NCBI RefSeq assembly: GCF_013337685.1
Contig: NZ_SUQN01000001.1
Span: 682,001-746,000, forward strand
DNA from: Citrobacter gillenii
GTDB taxonomy: Bacteria; Pseudomonadota; Gammaproteobacteria; Enterobacterales; Enterobacteriaceae
Length of the DNA: 64,000 nucleotides
Direction of reading: 5' to 3'
The number at the start of each line of letters is the position of its first letter. The stretch's first letter is position 1. Both the position numbers and the translations under genes were made by a program. Below are positions 59,086 through 64,000 of this stretch, piece by piece. The notes beneath the pieces were generated by a model. That model was not told the origin of the DNA. It saw nothing but the letters and a program-made list of their open reading frames with translations, and ran no database searches.

Positions 59086-59229
59086 GTGAAAAAAATTCGG
59101 TGGGTGGTGCTGATCATTGTCGTACTGGTATGCATACTGATGTGGGCGCAGGTGTTCAACATCATGTGCGATCAGGACGTACAATTTTTCAACGGAATTT
59201 GTGCCATCAATAAATTTATTCCCTGGTAA
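59086..59229 (+). CDS. mgrB: MgrB, small membrane inhibitor of PhoQ
   Basis: A 47-residue inner-membrane peptide that binds the sensor kinase PhoQ and lowers its activity. It has an N-terminal membrane segment (about 6-24) and a periplasmic tail with two conserved cysteines (C28 and C39) and a final FIPW. The start is a GTG with a GGAG-type ribosome site. Loss of mgrB causes colistin resistance in Klebsiella and Citrobacter relatives; this copy is intact. Confidence 0.95.
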   Translation: MKKIRWVVLIIVVLVCILMWAQVFNIMCDQDVQFFNGICAINKFIPW

Positions 59230-59303
59230 GCGCATTTTAGCAACAGTTGATTACCTTCTTGTGCGGCAGTGGTAAACTACGCTGTCTACATTGAGGTGGT
59301 AAA

Positions 59304-59585
59304 ATGAACGAAGTTTTGAACTCTGGCGCGCTAAGTTTTGCGTCTTTAGTGGTATCGGTGGTGGTTCTGGTTATCGGGCTTGTACTGTGGTTCTTCATCA
59401 ATCGGGCAAGCTCACGAACTAATGAGCAGATCGAGTTACTTGAAGCGTTGTTAGATCAACAAAAACGACAGAACGCATTGCTTCGTCGTCTTTGTGAAGC
59501 TAACGAACCTGAAAAAGCCGCAGAACCTGCAGTGAAAAACCAGGATGAAGATGAAAGTATCATTCGCCTGGTAGCAGAACGTTAG
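59304..59585 (+). CDS. yebO: YebO, small membrane protein
   Basis: A 93-residue protein with one N-terminal membrane segment (about 13-32) followed by a charged, coiled-coil-like stretch (NEQIELLEALLDQQKRQNALLRRL) and an acidic tail. Function is unknown; position after mgrB is as in E. coli. The ATG at 59304 has a GAGG ribosome site. Confidence 0.88.
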   Translation: MNEVLNSGALSFASLVVSVVVLVIGLVLWFFINRASSRTNEQIELLEALLDQQKRQNALLRRLCEANEPEKAAEPAVKNQDEDESIIRLVAER

Positions 59586-60224
59586 TCAACTGAAAGACAG
59601 GGTGGGCGTCTGATGACGCTGTTCTCAGATATTCCATCCTGTCGTTAACCCTGTCATATCATTTTCTTCTGCGACCTCCACGCGGTTCGCGCGGTGAACT
59701 GTCGATAACGTTCTTCCATCAATCCATGTTGGCCGATTAATTCTGTGCCTGTACGTGGTGTTAAATATAATTACCCATACGTTAATAATATGATTATGCC
59801 ATTTTTGTGATAGTGATCGTTTTTATTATCAGCGAAACGTTTCTCTTACTTTTTTTGTGCTTTGTCATCATTCTTTCATTATTTTTCTGCAAAACCAGAA
59901 GACGGATCTCATTTTTACCGTTGTGACAAATTATGCATTACTAAGCATAAAAAATGATATTCAGCACACGGTGCATCAGTGAGTCTGGAACAACCTCACA
60001 AGGTGAGCTATGGTAGACATGTCGCGGCTGCTGCGTATGCCAGCCGGGGCAGGGCGGGAGCGGTGAGAATATATCCAGACTCGGTCTGGCGCATAACTGT
60101 GCAGTTGTCGTGAGATGAACTTCGGGATTTGTGCGACCGATCGAGACACGTTTAAAAATGGCTTGCCATTATTATCGTTGTATGTGATAACACGTTTTGG
60201 GTTAAACGAGGTACAGTTCTGTTT
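59586..60224 (+). promoter_or_regulatory. Long gene-free leader region upstream of yobF-cspC
   Basis: A 639-base stretch with no convincing gene. At 59596-59643 there is a nested stem (GACAGGGTGG with CCATCCTGTC, inner GCGTC/GACGC) that may end the yebO transcript. An inverted repeat TTATGC/GCATAA (59931-59936, 59945-59950) lies in the likely promoter area. From about 59980 to 60224 the sequence is GC-richer and looks structured, consistent with a long 5' untranslated leader of the yobF-cspC mRNA. Confidence 0.5.
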
Positions 60225-60368
60225 ATGTGTGGCATTTTCAGTAAAGAAGTCCTGAGTAAACACGTTGACGTTGAATACCGCTTCTCTGCCGAACCTTATA
60301 TTAGTGCCTCAAGCAGTAATGTCTCAGTTTTATCTATGTTATGCCTGCGGGCGAAGAAAATACTCTAA
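60225..60368 (+). CDS. yobF: YobF, small protein upstream of CspC
   Basis: A 47-residue small protein, [20 protein letters not shown] at its start, ending RAKKIL. It is the known small gene preceding cspC in E. coli, same length and nearly the same sequence. Function is unknown; in E. coli its level rises in stress. It ends 12 bases before the cspC ATG and is probably co-transcribed with it. Confidence 0.92.
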   Translation: MCGIFSKEVLSKHVDVEYRFSAEPYISASSSNVSVLSMLCLRAKKIL

Positions 60369-60380
60369 GGAATTTTGCAA

Positions 60381-60590
60381 ATGGCAAAGATTAAAGGTCA
60401 AGTTAAGTGGTTCAACGAGTCTAAAGGTTTTGGTTTCATTACTCCTGCTGATGGCAGCAAAGATGTGTTCGTACACTTCTCTGCAATCCAGGGTAACGGC
60501 TTCAAAACTCTGGCTGAAGGCCAGAACGTTGAGTTCGAAATTCAGGACGGCCAGAAAGGTCCGGCTGCTGTTAACGTAACAGCTATCTGA
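60381..60590 (+). CDS. cspC: CspC, cold-shock-family RNA-binding protein
   Basis: A 69-residue cold-shock domain protein with RNA-binding motifs RNP1 (KGFGFI) and RNP2 (VFVHF). In E. coli CspC is made constitutively and acts as RNA chaperone and antiterminator, affecting rpoS and stress genes. The ribosome site AAGGAA precedes ATG at 60381; an in-frame ATG two codons upstream is less likely. Confidence 0.97.
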
Positions 60591-60636
60591 TCGAAACCAC
60601 TGATTTGAAGCGCTCAGGCGCAGCAATTTCAGATAT

Positions 60637-60664
60637 AAAGCCTCGCATTTGCGGGGCTTTTTAA
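60637..60664 (+). terminator. Terminator of cspC
   Basis: A 10-base stem AAAGCCTCGC/GCGGGGCTTT (60637-60646, 60651-60660, one T-G pair) with an ATTT loop, followed by TTTT. Confidence 0.9.
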
Positions 60665-60809
60665 TTCAGATTACGTCAAAGTATTTCAAAATGCCGTCCC
60701 ATTAGCGCTTTGTTGCAAAGGCGTGATATTCGTAGCATTCTTTTCCCCGCTTTCTGTCGCTAATTCTCGTTAAATCAGTCACCTGAAAAACTATCTTGCT
60801 GGAGAACAG

Positions 60810-62555
60810 GTGAAAAAGAAAAACGACGGCGATGCACGCAATTTTACTCCCGTACGTTTTGCCCTGCTTTGCGCGGCAATTTTATTGAGTCTGGGGCTGC
60901 TCCTTGGCAGGGTTGCGTGGTTGCAAATCGTCACGCCGACCAGTCTGGTGAAGCAGGAGGACATGCGCTCATTACGTGAAGTAACGACAGCATCACCGCG
61001 TGGAATGATTACTGACAGAGAAGGGCGACCGTTGGCGGTGAGCGTACCGGTTAATGCTGTCTGGGCCGATCCTAAGACGATTATTAGCAAAGGTGGTGTC
61101 GGGTATAACGAGCGCTGGCAAGCGTTGGCAAAAACGTTGAATTTGTCGCTTAGCGCACTGGCGGAACGCGTTAATAGTAACCCCGCCGGACGGTTTATCT
61201 ACCTGGCGCGCCAGATTTCACCCCAACAGGCGCAGTGGGTTGATAACCTGAATCTTCCGGGGATTAATCTTCGCGAAGAGTCCCGTCGTTTCTATCCCGC
61301 TGGCCACGTTGCCGCGAATTTGATTGGCTTCACCAATATTGATGGCCAGGGTATTGAAGGGGTAGAGAAAAGTTTCAATAGCCAGTTGATGGGCAAACCC
61401 GGCTCGCGGTTGGTGCGTAAAGACAAATTTGGTCATGTGATTGAGAACATCACGGAAGTGATGCCGGTACCCGCACATGAGTTGCAGCTCAGCATCGATG
61501 AACGCTTGCAGACGGTCACCGAGGATGCGCTGGACAATGCCGTGACGTGGAATAAAGCCGAGTCAGGGGCGGCGGTACTGATCAACATCGCCACTGGGGA
61601 AATATTGTCGATGGCGAGTTTCCCGGATTTCAACCCCAATAACCGCGACGGTGCGGTGCTGGACGATTTTCGTAACCGCGCGATCAGCGATACCTTTGAG
61701 CCAGGATCTACCGTTAAGCCGTTGGTGCTTATGACTGCCCTGCAACAGGGAATTGTACAGCCCGACAGTGTGATTGATACCCACCCCTTTAATCTTGACG
61801 GGCACCGTATTCGCGATGTTGGCTATTATCCTGAGTTGTCGCTGACCGGTATTTTGCAAAAATCGAGCGATACCGGCGTGTCACATTTATCATTAGCTAT
61901 GCCCATTCAGCGATTGTTGGACACCTACAAGAGCTTTGGTTTTGGCGAACCGACAGGTCTAGGGTTGACTGGCGAAAGCAGCGGCTTAATGCCTCAGAGA
62001 CGTTACTGGAGCAGTTTGGATCGCGCAACCTTTGCCTTCGGCTACGGATTAATGGTCACGCCGCTACAGTTGGCGCACGTTTACGCCACCATTGGCAGTT
62101 TTGGCATCTATCGACCGCTGTCCATCACCCGTATCGATCCGCCGGTAATAGGCCGACGCGTCATGTCTGAGGCGTTAGTTCATCAGGTTGAGCATATGAT
62201 GGAAAGCGTTGCGCTGCCCGGCGGTGGGGGAACAAAGGCTGCGGTACGAGATTATCGCGTGGCGGTAAAAACCGGGACGGCAAAGAAAATTGGCGATGAC
62301 GGCAAATATGTCGATAAATACGTGGCATATACGGCGGGCGTGGCTCCGGCAAGCGATCCGAAGTTTGCGCTGGTGGTGGTTATCAACAACCCGCAAAATG
62401 GGGCGTATTACGGTGGTGCCGTATCGGCCCCCGTCTTTAGTCAGATAATGGGGGATGTGCTGCGTCTGGAAAACGTTAAACCGGATGGCATGCCCGCTGA
62501 CTCGGAACACTTGCTGGTAATGCACGGTAATCACGACGTCTCTCCGGCGCTGTAA
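60810..62555 (+). CDS. FtsI-like penicillin-binding protein 3 paralogue (PBP3SAL-type)
   Basis: A 581-residue class B penicillin-binding protein closely related to FtsI. One N-terminal membrane segment (about 14-33) is followed by a pedestal domain and a C-terminal transpeptidase. The active-site motifs are S300-TVK (in FEPGSTVKPL), SSD at 352-354 (FtsI has SSN here) and KTG at 487-489. The start is GTG with a GGAG ribosome site. Salmonella has a second PBP3 at this place beside rlmA, used for septation in acid and inside host cells; E. coli K-12 lacks it. Having no dcw cluster around it shows that it is not ftsI itself. I infer the same alternative division role. Confidence 0.92.
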   Translation: MKKKNDGDARNFTPVRFALLCAAILLSLGLLLGRVAWLQIVTPTSLVKQEDMRSLREVTTASPRGMITDREGRPLAVSVPVNAVWADPKTIISKGGVGYNERWQALAKTLNLSLSALAERVNSNPAGRFIYLARQISPQQAQWVDNLNLPGINLREESRRFYPAGHVAANLIGFTNIDGQGIEGVEKSFNSQLMGKPGSRLVRKDKFGHVIENITEVMPVPAHELQLSIDERLQTVTEDALDNAVTWNKAESGAAVLINIATGEILSMASFPDFNPNNRDGAVLDDFRNRAISDTFEPGSTVKPLVLMTALQQGIVQPDSVIDTHPFNLDGHRIRDVGYYPELSLTGILQKSSDTGVSHLSLAMPIQRLLDTYKSFGFGEPTGLGLTGESSGLMPQRRYWSSLDRATFAFGYGLMVTPLQLAHVYATIGSFGIYRPLSITRIDPPVIGRRVMSEALVHQVEHMMESVALPGGGGTKAAVRDYRVAVKTGTAKKIGDDGKYVDKYVAYTAGVAPASDPKFALVVVINNPQNGAYYGGAVSAPVFSQIMGDVLRLENVKPDGMPADSEHLLVMHGNHDVSPAL

Positions 62556-62618
62556 GTTATTTTCCCTGGGCGCAATTCGCGTTACACTTGCGCCCTGAAG
62601 CCATCTGCCGGAGTTGTC

Positions 62619-63428
62619 ATGTTGTTTTCCTGTCCCCTTTGCCATCAGCCTCTTACTCAAGATAACAACAGTTTTGCCTGCCCTGGGCGGCATCAGTTTG
62701 ATGTGGCGAAAGAAGGGTATGTCAACTTACTGCCTGTTCAACACAAACGCTCGCGCGATCCAGGTGACAGTGCGGAAATGATGCAGGCACGTCGGGAATT
62801 TCTCGATGCCGGCCACTATCAGCCGCTGCGTGAGGCGATTGTGAATGTTCTCCAGGAATCGTTAACGCCAGGTGACGCGGCGATTCTCGATATCGGCTGT
62901 GGGGAAGGGTATTACACGCACGCGTTTGCCGATGCGCTGGCAGGAAGTGTGACCTTTGGTCTGGATGTCTCGAAGGTGGCGATCAAGGCCGCAGCAAGGC
63001 GTTATCCGCAGGTGACATTTTGTGTTGCGTCAAGTCATCGGCTGCCTTTTGCTGATGCTTCAATGGATGCCATTGTCAGGATCTACGCCCCCTGTAAAGC
63101 TCAGGAGCTGGCGCGCGTGGTGAAGCCGGGTGGATGGGTGATAACGGCCACGCCGGGCCCGCGCCATTTAATGGAGCTGAAAGGGCTGATTTACGATGAG
63201 GTGCGTTTGCATGCGCCACACACGGAACAGCTGGAAGGCTTTGCTCTGCAGCAGAGTATCGCGTTGGGCTATCAGATGCAGCTTAGCGGTAGCGAGGCTG
63301 TGGCATTGCTGCAAATGACGCCTTTTGCCTGGCGGGCAAAACCGGAAGTCTGGGAAACGCTGGCGGGGAAAACGACATTTGACTGCCAGACAGACTTTAG
63401 TATTCATATCTGGCAGCGTGTGAATTAA
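62619..63428 (+). CDS. rlmA: RlmA, 23S rRNA m1G745 methyltransferase
   Basis: A 269-residue SAM-dependent enzyme that methylates N1 of G745 in 23S rRNA. The N-terminal zinc finger ligands are C5, C8, C21 and H25, and the SAM loop is [12 protein letters not shown] near residue 90. It overlaps the convergent mntP by 4 bases. Confidence 0.96.
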   Translation: MLFSCPLCHQPLTQDNNSFACPGRHQFDVAKEGYVNLLPVQHKRSRDPGDSAEMMQARREFLDAGHYQPLREAIVNVLQESLTPGDAAILDIGCGEGYYTHAFADALAGSVTFGLDVSKVAIKAAARRYPQVTFCVASSHRLPFADASMDAIVRIYAPCKAQELARVVKPGGWVITATPGPRHLMELKGLIYDEVRLHAPHTEQLEGFALQQSIALGYQMQLSGSEAVALLQMTPFAWRAKPEVWETLAGKTTFDCQTDFSIHIWQRVN

Positions 63429-63991
63429 CCGTGGAAATGTGCCCAGAGGATCTGGGCACCGATACCAATTAGCACCACCCCGCCGAGAATTTCAGCACGT
63501 TTACCCAGCATGGGGCCGATAAAACGGCCGATCATCATCCCCAGCGTGGACATCATTAGCGTGGCGCAGCCGATAGCCAGCGCGGTGGCAATAATGTTCA
63601 CCTGCAGGAAAGCCAGACCGACGCCGACGGCCATCGCATCGAGGCTGGTGGCAATGGCGGTGGTCACCAACAGCCAGAAACCGTGGCGACGCTGCGGCTC
63701 TTCATCTTCATCACCGTTATCACGGAAACCTTCGATTATCATTCGTCCACCGAGAAAAATCAGCAGGATGAAGGCAATCCAGTGGTTCCACTCGAGTACG
63801 AATTTACTCGCCAGCATGCCCATACCCCAACCAATCAGCGGGGTCAGCGTTTCGACAGCGCCGAAAATTAAGCCAGTGCGCAGAGCTTCAGAGAATTTAG
63901 GTTTGTGTAGCGTAGCACCTTTACCAATTGATGCGGCGAATGCATCCATCGACATGCCGAAAGCGAGAAGAACAGTAGCGGTGAGATTCAT
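63425..63991 (-). CDS. mntP: MntP (YebN), manganese efflux pump
   Basis: A 188-residue membrane protein with six hydrophobic segments and the two-fold repeated acidic motif of the family ([12 protein letters not shown] at 14-25 and [11 protein letters not shown] in the second half). It exports Mn(II). In E. coli the gene is under MntR and a manganese-sensing yybP-ykoY riboswitch in its leader; only 9 bases of leader are in this window, so that cannot be checked. Confidence 0.95.
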   Translation of the reverse strand: MNLTATVLLAFGMSMDAFAASIGKGATLHKPKFSEALRTGLIFGAVETLTPLIGWGMGMLASKFVLEWNHWIAFILLIFLGGRMIIEGFRDNGDEDEEPQRRHGFWLLVTTAIATSLDAMAVGVGLAFLQVNIIATALAIGCATLMMSTLGMMIGRFIGPMLGKRAEILGGVVLIGIGAQILWAHFHG

Positions 63992-64000
63992 AACAGCGTC

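Noticed and set aside
60810..62555. Assignment as ftsI itself.
   Set aside because: The neighbours are cspC and rlmA, not ftsL, murE or mraW of the division cluster, and the C-terminus and SSD motif differ from FtsI.
1..64000. CRISPR arrays, rRNA genes, toxin-antitoxin pairs or a replication origin.
   Set aside because: No regularly spaced repeats, no rRNA sequence, no paired toxin-antitoxin genes and no origin-type DnaA-box cluster were noticed.

Overview
The window reads as chromosomal DNA of an enterobacterium close to Salmonella and Escherichia, most likely Citrobacter. The basis is near-identical gene content and order to the Salmonella pdu-poc-cob region, followed by the E. coli/Salmonella block yebG to mntP. 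It also carries a second FtsI-like penicillin-binding protein of the kind known from Salmonella (PBP3SAL) and absent from E. coli K-12. No rRNA, CRISPR array, intact prophage or intact insertion sequence was seen.

Region 1 (1-9.4 kb): the left-pointing start of the 1,2-propanediol utilisation operon (pduA-B-C-D-E-G-H-J-K), coding for shell proteins, B12-dependent diol dehydratase and its reactivase. The divergent pduF (propanediol facilitator) and pocR (AraC-type activator) follow. Region 2 (9.4-26.5 kb): an AdoCbl riboswitch, then the unbroken anaerobic cobalamin operon cbiA-B-C-D-E-T-F-G-H-J-K-L-M-N-Q-O-P-cobU-S-T, nearly all genes overlapping or abutting. Regions 1 and 2 form one unit: cobalamin made by cob is the cofactor of the pdu dehydratase, PocR is the shared activator by homology, and the riboswitch gives end-product repression.

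Region 3 (26.6-36.2 kb): ldtA (L,D-transpeptidase), a Fur-box-preceded ferric iron ABC transporter, an orphan TRAP-type binding protein with an NTF2-like protein and a divergent LysR regulator, then yeeO (MATE exporter) between two inverted tRNA-Asn genes. A 316-base gap with an IS-end-like palindrome joins this to purT. In E. coli purT abuts eda and lies far from yeeO, so this is a probable synteny breakpoint.

Region 4 (36.2-64 kb): conserved enterobacterial backbone: purT, yebG (LexA box), yebF, yebE, ptrB, exoX, yobB, holE, yobA-yebZ-yebY (copper-linked family), the SdsR/RyeA small RNA pair, pphA, yebW, yebV, rsmF, letB-letA, msrC, proQ-prc, htpX, yebQ, kdgR, yobH, mgrB (PhoP box), yebO, yobF-cspC, the PBP3 paralogue, rlmA and mntP.

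I found no convincing wholly new system. The items most worth checking are the PBP3 paralogue with SSD in place of the usual SSN motif, the orphan TRAP/NTF2/LysR module, the tRNA-Asn/purT junction, and the long leader before yobF-cspC. Functions are assigned from remembered protein families and visible motifs, not from database searches.
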